Source: Ruminococcaceae bacterium UBA1036 (GTDB lineage Bacteria; Bacillota; Clostridia; Oscillospirales; Acutalibacteraceae). Taken from it: a stretch of 64,000 nt of DNA. Of the stretch, positions 51,435 through 61,193 are shown piece after piece. The translations under genes were made by a program, and so were the position numbers. The stretch covers positions 1 to 64,000 of the forward strand of contig DCEF01000010.1 in the NCBI GenBank assembly GCA_002316805.1. Reading direction: 5' to 3'. The number at the start of each line of letters is the position of its first letter. The stretch's first letter is position 1. The notes beneath the pieces were generated by a model. It did no database searches and was not told the origin of the DNA. It was given only the letters and a program-made list of their open reading frames with translations.

Positions 51435-52770
51435 CACCGATAAGCTTTATTCCATCAAAATGGTGGTGAATGCGGCTAAGGCTGTTATAGGGAAAAATAC
51501 ATTTCTCAAAACCAAGGCGGCTTGCCTCGCCTATGCGCGTTTCAGTCTGAGTAACAGAGCGCAGCTCGCCAGCAAGCCCTATTTCACCAAACACTATCGT
51601 CTTGTCATTGATAGGCTTGTCTTTAAGGCTTGAAACAAGCGCAAGGGCAACGGCAAGGTCGCCTGCCGGCTCATCAAGGCGAAGGCCGCCTACAACGTTT
51701 ACATAAGCATCCAGATTAGAAAAGTAGTACCCTTCCCTCTTTTCAAGCACCGCAAGCAAGAGTGACATGCGATTATAATCGAACCCGGTAGACATTCGCC
51801 GTGGTGTGCCGAATCCTGTTGTTGTCGCAAGCCCTTGAATCTCCGCAAGAATCGGCCTTGAACCTTCCATCATGCATGTAACACATGTGCCCGAAACATT
51901 TTTCGGCCGCCCTGAAAGGAGTGCCATAGAGGGATTTTCTACCTGATGAAGGCCGTTTTCATCCATGTCGAAAACGCCTATTTCGTTTGTAGAGCCATAG
52001 CGGTTTTTTACGGCCCTTAGAATACGGTATGAAAGCTGGCGGTCACCTTCAAAATAGAGCACAGTGTCAACAATATGCTCCAGCACTTTCGGGCCGGCGA
52101 TAGCTCCGTCCTTATTCACGTGGCCAACTATAATTACTGGAATTTCAAGTGATTTCGCGGCGCGCATTATAGCTGAAGTGCATTCCCGCACCTGTGAAAC
52201 ACTGCCTGGCGCAGAATTCAAATCAGTAAAGTTCATAGTCTGGATTGAATCCACCATGACAAGGTCCGGCTTTTCTTCACGTATCTGCTCAATTACAGCC
52301 TGAATATCTGTTTCAGATAAAATATAAATATTATCGCTTTCTACGCCAAGACGCACAGCGCGCAGTTTTATCTGCCTCGCTGACTCTTCTCCGGAAACAT
52401 ATAGAATTTTATGGCCTTTCCCGAGAAATCCGCAGATCTGTAGAAGAATCGTTGATTTCCCAATACCAGGCTCGCCGCTGATTAAAATCAGTGAGCCTTT
52501 AACTATGCCACCACCTAAAACGCGGTCGAGTTCACTCATTCCGGTATGATAGCGTTCATCTTCAGATGTGTTTATCTGTGTGATAGGAATAGCACGTGAT
52601 GGCGGTGTGGAATAATGCTGCTCAGAAGATATATATTTTTTAGGTTTTGCTTCTCTTATTTCTTCATTCATCGTATTCCATTGGCCGCAGCCAGGGCATT
52701 TTCCAAACCACTTCGGCGACTCATACCCACATTCCGAACAAACATAAACGCTTCTTGCTTTTCCCGACAT
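51394..52770 (-). CDS. radA: DNA repair protein RadA
   Basis: RadA is a hexameric helicase-like ATPase that aids branch migration with RecA. From ATG 52770 (AAAGGA ahead) it has 458 residues. An N-terminal zinc ribbon (CSECGYESPKWFGKCPGCGQW) precedes the ATPase core with Walker A GEPGIGKST (about 97-105) and the RadA-specific KNRYGSTNEIGVF. The C-terminal domain is Lon-protease-like. Its 3' end overlaps the small Cys-rich gene, and the cwlD-like gene lies 17 nt upstream on the same strand. Confidence 0.97.
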   Translation of the reverse strand: MSGKARSVYVCSECGYESPKWFGKCPGCGQWNTMNEEIREAKPKKYISSEQHYSTPPSRAIPITQINTSEDERYHTGMSELDRVLGGGIVKGSLILISGEPGIGKSTILLQICGFLGKGHKILYVSGEESARQIKLRAVRLGVESDNIYILSETDIQAVIEQIREEKPDLVMVDSIQTMNFTDLNSAPGSVSQVRECTSAIMRAAKSLEIPVIIVGHVNKDGAIAGPKVLEHIVDTVLYFEGDRQLSYRILRAVKNRYGSTNEIGVFDMDENGLHQVENPSMALLSGRPKNVSGTCVTCMMEGSRPILAEIQGLATTTGFGTPRRMSTGFDYNRMSLLLAVLEKREGYYFSNLDAYVNVVGGLRLDEPAGDLAVALALVSSLKDKPINDKTIVFGEIGLAGELRSVTQTETRIGEASRLGFEKCIFPYNSLSRIHHHFDGIKLIGVKNVKQAFEAAVE

Positions 52771-52787
52771 ATTGCATGTCCTTTCTT

Positions 52788-53540
52788 TCACCGCCTGCTG
52801 CTGACAATGTTTGGTTTCCCGCCACAACTGTAATCAAGCAGGCCGCAGGCTATAGCAAAAGCCATCTGCTGCTGATAAGTCTTTTGATTGAGCTTTTCCG
52901 CTTCTTCCTCGTTAGAAAGGAAACCGCATTCTACAAGGACAGCCGGCACTTTTGCGTGCCAAAGCAGATAAATCGAACTGGTTGCAGGCTTTACGGCACG
53001 TGTGTTATCGTTTTGCAGAAGCGATACTATGCGGTCCCGCATTGCTTCTGCAAGCTCTTTGCTGCCAGCATTATTTTTGGAATAAAATATTTGTGCGCCG
53101 CGGTACCTTCCCTGCTCAAAATGGTTTTGGTGAATACTGATAAATATGCAGTTGCCCTGCGACTCGACAATTTTCATTCTGTTATGTATATCGCTTACTT
53201 TGCGTTCACGGATAGTATTTCTGGAATCTGAAACAGAATTGTCACCAATTCTCGTCATAACAACACGGTAACCATAAGCAGTAAGGATCTGTTGAAGGTC
53301 TTTCGTAATGGCAAGGTTGATATCTTTTTCAAGTTTTCCAATTTTTCCTGCAGTTCCCCCATCTTCACCTCCGTGCCCCGCATCAAGGACTACAGTACGC
53401 GGTGCTTCGCCAGCGGCTGCAGCAAATGCTATTTTTCCTATACGCTCATAAGCTATATAAGAAAGCAGCAAAAAAGCAAGGCAGCATAAAATTAAGGTTG
53501 CTATTGAAAAAGCGTTGCTTTTCACGGCTTTTGCTTTCAA
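52788..53540 (-). CDS. cwlD: N-acetylmuramoyl-L-alanine amidase, CwlD-like
   Basis: This is an amidase_3 zinc hydrolase. TTG 53540 has GGGAG well spaced and gives 250 residues. A membrane anchor (about 8-30) precedes the catalytic domain with VVLDAGHGGEDGG (first His), the Glu in HNRMKIVE, HQNHF and the second catalytic Glu in VLVECGFLSNEEEAEKL. CwlD makes muramic-delta-lactam in spore cortex. The short size and single domain fit CwlD, but a general wall amidase is possible. The frame continues back to 53651 without a ribosome site. Confidence 0.85.
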   Translation of the reverse strand: MKAKAVKSNAFSIATLILCCLAFLLLSYIAYERIGKIAFAAAAGEAPRTVVLDAGHGGEDGGTAGKIGKLEKDINLAITKDLQQILTAYGYRVVMTRIGDNSVSDSRNTIRERKVSDIHNRMKIVESQGNCIFISIHQNHFEQGRYRGAQIFYSKNNAGSKELAEAMRDRIVSLLQNDNTRAVKPATSSIYLLWHAKVPAVLVECGFLSNEEEAEKLNQKTYQQQMAFAIACGLLDYSCGGKPNIVSSRR

Positions 53541-53660
53541 AGAACCATCTCCCGCATAATTATATGTTGCGGCCGGCCTGCAATATGATACAGGCTTTTT
53601 ATACGGGAGCAAAAATGGGCGCCGGCCAAAAAGCACAGCGTCCTGAATCAATAAAAAAAG

Positions 53661-54914
53661 TCAGACATCTTCTGGAACAACATAAGTTTTGTCCGGAGCA
53701 GAAGCATATTGAAGTTTTTCGACTATAGACTTCGTATCGCGGGCAATTACAAGCTCTTCGTTCGTATTTATGACATAAACTGCCACACGTGAATCGAACG
53801 TTGAAATTTTACCTTCTTTGCCATGAATATATTCATCATTGAGAATAGTGTCAATCTTAACACCGAGGAATCCAAGGTAGCGGCATGCGCCATAGCGGAT
53901 AATCGGCTGATTTTCACCAAGCCCTGCACAGAACGCAATGCAGTCAATTCCGTTCATGGCCGCAGCATAAGCACCGATAAACTTTGCAATCTGGTAACTC
54001 TGCATCTCATGCGCTAAAACTGCCCTCGGGTCGCCCTCAATTTCAGCCTTAGTAACATCACGGTCGTCGCTGTAGCCTGAAACGCCAAGCACGCCAGATT
54101 CTTTATTAAGAATATCATTCATTTCCTTTGGAGTAAGCTTTTCCTTCTCCATCAGAAATGTCACTATTGACGGGTCAAGCGTGCCAGAGCGGGTTCCCAT
54201 CATAATGCCATCCAATGGAGTAAGGCCCATGCTTGTATCTACTACCTTGCCGTTTTTGACTGCCGCAATAGAAGAACCGTTTCCAATATGGCACGTCACC
54301 ATTTTGATGTCTTCCAATGGCTGATGCATTAAGTGAGCACAGTGATGGCTCACGTAGCGGTGCGACGTACCATGAAAGCCATAGCGGCGAATCTTGTATT
54401 TTTCATAATATTTATATGGTATTGGATAAAGGTATGCTTTCGGCGGCATTGTCGAATGGAATGAAGTATCGAAAACAACGCACTGCGGCACTGATTTACC
54501 GAACACTTCCTGGCATGCAATGATAGCATCCACTTCCGGCCCATTGTGCAGCGGAGCAAGCGGTATCAGCTTTTTTATCTGTTTTATCACTTCGTCGTTC
54601 ACAAGGACTGATTTGTCAAAAATAGAGCCACCCTGAACAATACGATGGCCGATAGCAGAAATATCTGAAAGTTTTGAAATCACGCCTATTTCTTTGTCGA
54701 GCAGTGCTTTTGTAACAAGTTTAAACGCATCAACATGGTTTTTAATTGGGGTAACAATTTTTTTTGAACGTCCATCGGCTGTTTGGTGGCGAATAAAAGC
54801 TCCGTCCATGCCGATCCTGTCGCAGATGCCTTTTGCTTGCCATTTTTCATCATCCATATCAATCAACTGATATTTCAGTGAAGAACTGCCCGCATTGATA
54901 ACCAGAATCTTCAT
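53661..54914 (-). CDS. ackA: Acetate kinase
   Basis: AckA makes ATP from acetyl phosphate during fermentation. The 417-residue protein has VINAGSSSLKYQL at the start, HRIVQGG, HGTSHRYVSHH, CHIGNGSSIAAVKNG, and GTRSGTLDPSIV. It is unusually not next to pta, its normal partner, which is absent from the window. An AGGAGG-like ribosome site precedes the start. A divergent gene (tmcAL) begins 150 bp away. A minus-strand promoter TTGAAA/TATCAT with 17-nt spacing lies near 55050-55022. Confidence 0.97.
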   Translation of the reverse strand: MKILVINAGSSSLKYQLIDMDDEKWQAKGICDRIGMDGAFIRHQTADGRSKKIVTPIKNHVDAFKLVTKALLDKEIGVISKLSDISAIGHRIVQGGSIFDKSVLVNDEVIKQIKKLIPLAPLHNGPEVDAIIACQEVFGKSVPQCVVFDTSFHSTMPPKAYLYPIPYKYYEKYKIRRYGFHGTSHRYVSHHCAHLMHQPLEDIKMVTCHIGNGSSIAAVKNGKVVDTSMGLTPLDGIMMGTRSGTLDPSIVTFLMEKEKLTPKEMNDILNKESGVLGVSGYSDDRDVTKAEIEGDPRAVLAHEMQSYQIAKFIGAYAAAMNGIDCIAFCAGLGENQPIIRYGACRYLGFLGVKIDTILNDEYIHGKEGKISTFDSRVAVYVINTNEELVIARDTKSIVEKLQYASAPDKTYVVPEDV

Positions 54915-55064
54915 TCAACGTCCTCCTAAAATATGAAATTCCAAAGTTAGTAATCACAAGATTTTTTGTTGTAAAAATAGTCAAATCCGTGTAAAATAGA
55001 AATGAATTACAGTAGCTAATATGATAATACAAAAAAGTCCGAATTTCAAGGAGCTTACAGCAAA

Positions 55065-56252
55065 ATGATAACTGCCGGTGTAATTGCAGAGTATGACCCT
55101 TTCCACAATGGCCATGCCTTTCTGATGAGCAAACTGCGTCAAATGGGAGCCGATCGCATAGCTGTTATAATGAGCGGTAATTTCATGCAGCGCGGGGATG
55201 CCGCCATCATTTCAAAATGGACAAGGACAAAGCAGGCACTGTATGGCGGTGCCGACCTTGTTGTCGAACTTCCTCTCCCCTGGGCTGTAGCCGGAGCAGA
55301 ACGTTTTGCACGCGGTGGGATTTTTCTTCTTTCAGCGCTCGGTGCAGATATCGTCGGGTTTGGCAGCGAATGCGGCGATATCACACTTTTAAAAAAAGCT
55401 CAGGAAGCTTTGACATCTCCACTTCTGCATGATGCAATGCGAAAATCACTGAATGGCGGCGAAACATTTGCTGCAGCAAGGCAGAAAGCCGTTAACGGCC
55501 TTTTTGGCGAGAAAACAGCACAACTGCTGCGTGAACCGAATAATATACTTGGAATCGAATATTTAAAAGCGATAAAATCCATACATTCAAACATTAAGCC
55601 AGTTACCGTGAAACGAAAAATGGTGCAACATAACATGGACTCATGCGCGGGGGAATTCGCATCTTCTGCAAAGATACGCTCCATGATAAAAAACAAACAT
55701 GATTTTTCAGCGTATGTTCCCAATTTAGTATGTAAAAGCATTAACTCAGAAACTGCAGAAGGGCACGCCCCGGCAAGCCTGCTTTATGCTGAGCGAGCCG
55801 TCCTCTCTTCTCTGCGCAGAATGGAACGCGCTGATTTCTCATGCCTTCCAGATATAAGCGAAGGTCTTGAAAACCGTGTTTATTCCGCTTCACGCAAAGC
55901 TGTAAGCCTTGCTGAGCTCTTTCAGGCAATTAAAACAAAGCGTTACCCGCTTGCAAGAATAAAGCGTATAGTTTTATCGGCTTTTCTTGGAATAAAAGCT
56001 TCATATGGTGCTGGTACTCCCCCCTACTGCCGGGTTCTTGGCATTGGAAAAGGTGGAGCTGATATTATCAGAAATGCTAAACAAAAATCACTTCTGCCGA
56101 TTATTACAAAGCATGCCGACTGCCTGCATTTAAACAGCAATGCTTTAAAATGTTTGAAGCTTGAGGCAAGGTCTTCTGACCTTTATGCACTTTGCACACC
56201 GCGTGCCGCCCCCTGTGGCCTTGATTTTTCCAGTAAAATGATTGTCTTATAA
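55065..56252 (+). CDS. tmcAL: tRNA(Met) cytidine acetate ligase (TmcAL/YlbM)
   Basis: TmcAL forms ac4C34 in elongator tRNA(Met) using acetate and ATP. The 395-residue protein has the nucleotidyltransferase-like AEYDPFHNGHAFL (residues about 8-20), VIMSGNFMQRGDAAIISKWTR, and VELPLPWAVAGAERFARGG. It is divergent from ackA, whose substrate acetate it also uses, an arrangement often seen in Clostridia. Start at ATG 55065 after AAGGAG. The mutarotase-fold gene follows 25 nt downstream. Confidence 0.93.
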   Translation: MITAGVIAEYDPFHNGHAFLMSKLRQMGADRIAVIMSGNFMQRGDAAIISKWTRTKQALYGGADLVVELPLPWAVAGAERFARGGIFLLSALGADIVGFGSECGDITLLKKAQEALTSPLLHDAMRKSLNGGETFAAARQKAVNGLFGEKTAQLLREPNNILGIEYLKAIKSIHSNIKPVTVKRKMVQHNMDSCAGEFASSAKIRSMIKNKHDFSAYVPNLVCKSINSETAEGHAPASLLYAERAVLSSLRRMERADFSCLPDISEGLENRVYSASRKAVSLAELFQAIKTKRYPLARIKRIVLSAFLGIKASYGAGTPPYCRVLGIGKGGADIIRNAKQKSLLPIITKHADCLHLNSNALKCLKLEARSSDLYALCTPRAAPCGLDFSSKMIVL

Positions 56253-56277
56253 TTTATCTGAAAGGAAGCATAATTCC

Positions 56278-57207
56278 TTGGAAATCAAAGAAATTGATTA
56301 CAAAGGCTTTGGAAAATGCGTCCGGATGTCTAATGGAATCATTGATGTCGACGTGACTATTGACTTTGGCCCGCGCATAATCCGTTTTGGTTTCTGCGAC
56401 AAAGAAAACCTTTTTTATAACGACACTGCACGTGTCTATAAAATTAAGCCCGAAAAACAGGATATGCAGGAAACACCGGAAAATACATTCTATTATTATG
56501 GCGGCCACATGCTTTTTTCAGGGCCGAACCGCTGCACTGCATCTGTAAGCCCTGACAACGAACCTGTAGTCTACAGTCCGCTGCCGGATGGAGTACGCTT
56601 TATTCAGCCGAAGCCGAAAGAGAAAAAAGTACAGTTTGGCTTTGAAGTCATAATGGGTGAAGATGCCGCCGACATCATGGTAGTCCACATGGCAAAGAAC
56701 TGCTCAGATGAAGTGCAGCCATGCAGCCTTTGGCCAATTACTATGATAAAAGGCGGAGGATTGATGATCCTTCCTCAGAATACCGACACTACTAACCCTT
56801 TACACCCTAACCGGACAATTTCATTTTGGCCGGGCACTGACATTCACGACAGTAGGATATTTTATGGTAACAGGTATATTACTGTTAATTATAAACCTGG
56901 ATGTGAAAAGGCATTGAAAATAGGCTGCAATAACGTGTTCGGATGTTTGGTGTTTGTTGGTAAGAATTATACTTTTATGAAACGGTATGTGCACAGCATT
57001 AAAGCCGCATATCCTGATTTTGGCTCTTCTTGTGAAATATGCTGTAAGAAAGATTTTGCTGAGATACAATCACTCAGCCCTATTTACCGCATTGAGCCTG
57101 GCCATATAGTAAAGCATGTGGAAAATCTTTCTGCTTTTCCTACAAAAACAAATGTCAGCCCAACGGATGAAGATGAAATTTCCAGATATATAGAAAACCT
57201 TGGATAA
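56278..57207 (+). CDS. Aldose epimerase-like fold protein, function unknown
   Basis: From TTG 56278, which has AAAGGAAG upstream, the protein is 309 residues, all beta-rich with no membrane segment. The opening VDVTIDFGPRIIRFGF and the middle YGGHMLFSGPNR resemble galactose mutarotase-like supersandwich proteins, where His residues act on sugars. A classical catalytic His/Glu pair cannot be confirmed by eye. The frame reaches back to 56242, overlapping tmcAL, but without a ribosome site. It is convergent with rex (12 nt gap). Fold suggestion only. Confidence 0.65.
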   Translation: MEIKEIDYKGFGKCVRMSNGIIDVDVTIDFGPRIIRFGFCDKENLFYNDTARVYKIKPEKQDMQETPENTFYYYGGHMLFSGPNRCTASVSPDNEPVVYSPLPDGVRFIQPKPKEKKVQFGFEVIMGEDAADIMVVHMAKNCSDEVQPCSLWPITMIKGGGLMILPQNTDTTNPLHPNRTISFWPGTDIHDSRIFYGNRYITVNYKPGCEKALKIGCNNVFGCLVFVGKNYTFMKRYVHSIKAAYPDFGSSCEICCKKDFAEIQSLSPIYRIEPGHIVKHVENLSAFPTKTNVSPTDEDEISRYIENLG

Positions 57208-57219
57208 GATAAAATAAGA

Positions 57220-57909
57220 TTAGTCGGATACCTGCTGTTCCGGCTTTTCTTCTTTTTTTGCTGACTTTGCTGACATACTATTGTTAGAAATACGATAACA
57301 AAGCGTCATAAGGCTGTCATTAAGGTGAACATTTTCAACAGTGGTATCAGGATACTTAAGGTAAATATCATAGTGGCTGAAATTCCAGAAATTACGTATT
57401 CCAAGATCATATAAAATTTTGGCAAGCTGTTCGGCTGCACTTCTCGACACGCATAGCACTGCCATAACAGGCGATTGCTCTTTGCAGAAATCCTCCAGGC
57501 CGCTAACATCACTGACAGTAAGGCCACCTATGGTTGTGCCTATTTTATCCGGTGAATTGTCAAAAACACCAATCAGCTGAAAACCTTCTGCCTGAAAAGA
57601 CATGTGGTTAGCTATGGCACGCCCTAAATTTCCGGCACCGAGCAAAATGGTTTTATAGCCGCTCGCAAGGCCGAGAATTTTACATATCTCGTCGCAGAGC
57701 TGGCCCACCATATAGCCATAACCCTGCTGCCCGAATCCGCCGAAACAATTAAGATCCTGTCTTATCTGGGAAGCAGTAAGCCCAAGCTTTTTAGAAAGTT
57801 CAGTAGACGATATTCTCGTAACACCAGTCACTTTTAAGTGGTGTAAAAATCTATAATACCGAGGCAGCCTTCGTATTACAGACATGGATACATTTTCACG
57901 CTTATGCAT
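57220..57909 (-). CDS. rex: Redox-sensing transcriptional repressor Rex
   Basis: Rex reads the NADH/NAD+ ratio and represses fermentation genes when NADH is low. The 229-residue protein has an N-terminal winged helix (SVIRRLPRYYRFLHHL ... TRISSTELSKKLGLTASQIRQDLNCFGGFGQQGYGY). A Rossmann domain follows with ILLGAGNLGRAIANH (about 92-106). The tail after about residue 212 is longer and charged. AGGAGG precedes ATG 57909. It is the last gene of acn-icd-rex, 39 nt after icd, and a Rex-like site lies on the promoter of that unit. Confidence 0.97.
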   Translation of the reverse strand: MHKRENVSMSVIRRLPRYYRFLHHLKVTGVTRISSTELSKKLGLTASQIRQDLNCFGGFGQQGYGYMVGQLCDEICKILGLASGYKTILLGAGNLGRAIANHMSFQAEGFQLIGVFDNSPDKIGTTIGGLTVSDVSGLEDFCKEQSPVMAVLCVSRSAAEQLAKILYDLGIRNFWNFSHYDIYLKYPDTTVENVHLNDSLMTLCYRISNNSMSAKSAKKEEKPEQQVSD

Positions 57910-57948
57910 TTATTTAGGAACCTCCTGACAAAATAAGCCTTTTATAAA

Positions 57949-59148
57949 TCAAAGCCTTGAATTTATTTCATGTAAAAACGTTTCAGTGTCGACTGACCTT
58001 TTATTCGGTAATGTAGAAACGCGGGCAAGGTCGCCAGTCATAACCCCGTCTTCAATTGTGCTTATGGAGGCTTTTTCCAGGCGCTCTGCAAAAGCTGAAA
58101 GCTCTGGCAGATTGTCAAGTTCGCCGCGCTTTTTAAGGGCGCCTGTCCATGCGAAAATAGTCGCCATGGAATTTGTTGACGTTTTTTCACCCTTTAAGTA
58201 CTTATAATAATGGCGCTGCACCGTTCCATGTGCCGCCTCATATTCGTACACACCGTCTGACGAGACAAGAACACTCGTCATCATGGCAAGGCTTCCAAAT
58301 GCCGTAGCTATCATGTCGCTCATAACGTCGCCATCATAATTTTTGCACGCCCAGATAAACCCGCCGTTTGAACGTATTACACGTGCGACAGCATCATCAA
58401 TTAACGTATAGAAATATGTAATGCCAGCATCATCAAATTTTTTGTGGTATTCAGATTCATAAATTTCATTGAATATATCTTTGAAACGATGGTCGTATTT
58501 TTTAGAAATCGTATCTTTTGTTGCAAACCACAGGTCTTGCTTTGTCTCAAGGGCATACCTGAAACAGGCTTTTGCAAAATTTTCAATACTGCGGTCAATA
58601 TTATGCTGGCCTTGTATTATGCCAGGAGAGTCAAAATCATGGATAAGTTCCCGCTCTTCGCTTCCATCTTTCTTCGTCACTACAAGCTCTGCCTTTGCAC
58701 CTGCAGGAACACGCATTTCAACATTGCGGTATATGTCACCGTAAGCATGGCGGGCAATAGTTATAGGCTTTTCCCACGCTGGAATCAGCGGTGTAATACC
58801 CTTCACAAGAATCGGCTCACGAAAAACAGTTCCATCGATTATTGCGCGGATAGTCCCGTTAGGTGACTTCCACATTTTTTTTAAATTATATTCTTTTACA
58901 CGGTCGGCGTTTGGCGTGATAGTCGCACATTTAACACCTACACCGTATTTTCTTGTTGCATTCGCCGCATCTACAGTTATCTGGTCGTCTGTTGCATCGC
59001 GGTTTTTCAGCCCAAGGTCGTAATATTCAGTTTTTAAATCGACATAAGGCTCAATAAGAATTTCTTTGATTTTTTTCCAAATAATCCGCGTCATCTCGTC
59101 GCCGTCCATTTCGACGAGTGGAGTGCGCATTTTTATTTTCCCTGGCAT
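57949..59148 (-). CDS. icd: NADP-dependent isocitrate dehydrogenase, eukaryotic-like subfamily
   Basis: It oxidises isocitrate to 2-oxoglutarate. The 399-residue protein starts with TPLVEMDGDEMTRIIWKKIK and has the KCATITPNADRV region, the IWACKNYDGDVMSD metal-binding Asp cluster and EAAHGTVQRHYYKYLKGE. This is the IDH1/IDH2-like type, not the E. coli Icd type. Aconitase lies 27 nt upstream on the same strand and rex follows, so the pair supplies 2-oxoglutarate for glutamate while making NADPH. The open frame is intact and of standard length. Confidence 0.96.
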   Translation of the reverse strand: MPGKIKMRTPLVEMDGDEMTRIIWKKIKEILIEPYVDLKTEYYDLGLKNRDATDDQITVDAANATRKYGVGVKCATITPNADRVKEYNLKKMWKSPNGTIRAIIDGTVFREPILVKGITPLIPAWEKPITIARHAYGDIYRNVEMRVPAGAKAELVVTKKDGSEERELIHDFDSPGIIQGQHNIDRSIENFAKACFRYALETKQDLWFATKDTISKKYDHRFKDIFNEIYESEYHKKFDDAGITYFYTLIDDAVARVIRSNGGFIWACKNYDGDVMSDMIATAFGSLAMMTSVLVSSDGVYEYEAAHGTVQRHYYKYLKGEKTSTNSMATIFAWTGALKKRGELDNLPELSAFAERLEKASISTIEDGVMTGDLARVSTLPNKRSVDTETFLHEINSRL

Positions 59149-59175
59149 AAAACAATTCCTCCGTTATATGTTTTT

Positions 59176-61116
59176 TCAGGCTTTGCCGCCGCATTCGCGT
59201 GTATAATTGAGCAATCCTCCGGCAAGTACCATCCTGCGTTGCCTGTCGCTCAAAACCGGCACTACTTCAAACGCATAATTTTTTGTCTTGTTATAAACCA
59301 TTATTTTTTTCTTTTCGTTTATTTCTCCACGAATATCTGGCAGCTCTAAGTCGTCCATTTGGTCAATACTTTCATAGTCGCCTTCATGTTTGAAAACAAG
59401 CGGAAGTATCCCTGCATTTGCAAGGTTTGCACAATGGATGCGTGCAAAGCTCTTAGCTATAACCACCTTTATCCCAAGGTACAGCGGTACAAGGGCAGCA
59501 TGCTCACGAGAAGAACCTTGCCCATAGTTTGAGCCGCCTATTATTATACCTTTCCCATACTTTCTGCAGCGCTCAGGGAACGACTTATCGCACACTGCAA
59601 AGCAGAAATTAGACATATATGGTATGTTTGAGCGGTACGGCAAAATTTTGGAGCCCGCGGGCATTATATGGTCTGTTGTGATATTGTCCCCAACTTTCAA
59701 AAGAGCCTTTGCCTCTATATTATCTGGTAGCGGCGATGTCTTTGGGAATCCTTTTATATTTGGCCCTCGGATAATTTTAACATTTTCCGCTTCTTCCGGA
59801 GAAGCTGGCGGCAGGATCATATTGTCGTCAACATCAAAATGTGCCGGCATCTCTATCGGTTTTTCTTTGCCGAACGTCCGCGGGTCAGTAAGTACGCCTG
59901 CTATAGCAGAAGCTACTGCTGTTTCAGGGCTCACAAGATAAACCTGTGCGTCTGCCGTTCCTGAACGCCCAAGGAAGTTGCGGTTGAATGTCCTCAGCGA
60001 AATGCCAGCCGAGTTAGGCGACTGCCCCATGCCAATGCATGGACCGCACGCACATTCAAGAATTCTTGCACCAGCATCGATCAAATCAGCAAGCGCACCG
60101 TTTTCTGCAAGCATGTGGTAAACCTGCCTTGATCCCGGCGATACTGTAAGGCTCACTCTGGGATTTACCGTCTTACCTTTAAGCATTGATGCAACGCGCA
60201 TTAAATCGCGGTACGAAGAGTTTGTACATGAACCAATGCACACCTGGTCTATTTTCATCGGCCCAATCTCATCTACGGCCTTTACCGCGTCAGGGCTATG
60301 TGGGCACGCAGCCATTGGCTGAAGGCCAGAAAGGTCCAGTTCCATCTGCTCATCGTAAACAGCATCTGCATCAGGCTGAAGTTTCTTCCAGTCAGACGCA
60401 CGTCCCTGTGCTTCAAGGAAGCTGCGCGTAATTCCATCAGAAGGGAAAATTGATGTTGTTGCACCGAGTTCAGCCCCCATATTTGTAATTGTGGCACGCT
60501 CAGGGACTGAAAGCGTTTTAACGCCTTCCCCACCGTATTCGATAATTTTGCCCACACCACCTTTTACAGACAGGCGGCGCAAAATTTCAAGTATTATGTC
60601 TTTTGCGCTTACCCAGTCGGGAAGCCTTCCTTTAAGCTCAACACGTAGAATTTTAGGCATGGTGATATAGTAAGGCCCGCCGCCCATTGCGGCCGCTACA
60701 TCGAGTCCGCCTGCACCTATTGCCAGCATGCCGAGCCCGCCGCCCGTAGGCGTGTGGCTGTCAGAGCCGATCAATGTTTTTCCCGGCACGCCAAAGCGCT
60801 CCAGGTGGACCTGGTGGCAGATGCCGTTCCCTGCCCTTGAAAAATATATCCCATGCTTCCTGGCTTCGGACTGGATGAACCTGTGGTCATCCGCATTTTC
60901 AAAGCCCGTTTGCAGTGTGTTGTGGTCAATATAAGCGACGGAGCGCTCTGTTTTTACACGCGGCACACCCATTGCTTCAAACTCAATGTATGCCATAGTG
61001 CCAGTAGCATCCTGAGTGAGCGTCTGGTCGATTTTTAAGCCGATCTCATTTCCCGGTTCCATTTTGCCACTCACTAAATGGCTACTGATAATCTTCTGAG
61101 CTAACGTTAATCCCAT
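59176..61116 (-). CDS. acnA: Aconitate hydratase, Aquifex-type (about 650 residues)
   Basis: Aconitase interconverts citrate and isocitrate. The 646-residue protein is shorter than AcnA of E. coli and fits the compact, mitochondrial-like branch. Cluster ligands are in CIGSCTNSSYRD (about 293) and CACGPCIGMGQSP (about 357). The C-terminal swivel domain has GGSNYGQGSSREHAALVP. ATG 61116 has GGGAGAGAG upstream. It heads the acn-icd-rex unit, with a promoter, a Rex-like box and a hairpin in its leader. Citrate synthase is not in the window. Confidence 0.96.
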   Translation of the reverse strand: MGLTLAQKIISSHLVSGKMEPGNEIGLKIDQTLTQDATGTMAYIEFEAMGVPRVKTERSVAYIDHNTLQTGFENADDHRFIQSEARKHGIYFSRAGNGICHQVHLERFGVPGKTLIGSDSHTPTGGGLGMLAIGAGGLDVAAAMGGGPYYITMPKILRVELKGRLPDWVSAKDIILEILRRLSVKGGVGKIIEYGGEGVKTLSVPERATITNMGAELGATTSIFPSDGITRSFLEAQGRASDWKKLQPDADAVYDEQMELDLSGLQPMAACPHSPDAVKAVDEIGPMKIDQVCIGSCTNSSYRDLMRVASMLKGKTVNPRVSLTVSPGSRQVYHMLAENGALADLIDAGARILECACGPCIGMGQSPNSAGISLRTFNRNFLGRSGTADAQVYLVSPETAVASAIAGVLTDPRTFGKEKPIEMPAHFDVDDNMILPPASPEEAENVKIIRGPNIKGFPKTSPLPDNIEAKALLKVGDNITTDHIMPAGSKILPYRSNIPYMSNFCFAVCDKSFPERCRKYGKGIIIGGSNYGQGSSREHAALVPLYLGIKVVIAKSFARIHCANLANAGILPLVFKHEGDYESIDQMDDLELPDIRGEINEKKKIMVYNKTKNYAFEVVPVLSDRQRRMVLAGGLLNYTRECGGKA

Positions 61117-61193
61117 TTTGGCTCTCTCCCATTGTCAATTATTATCAATAAGCTAATGTTATAACATCTTTGTCTCTTAATTTTAAAAATACA

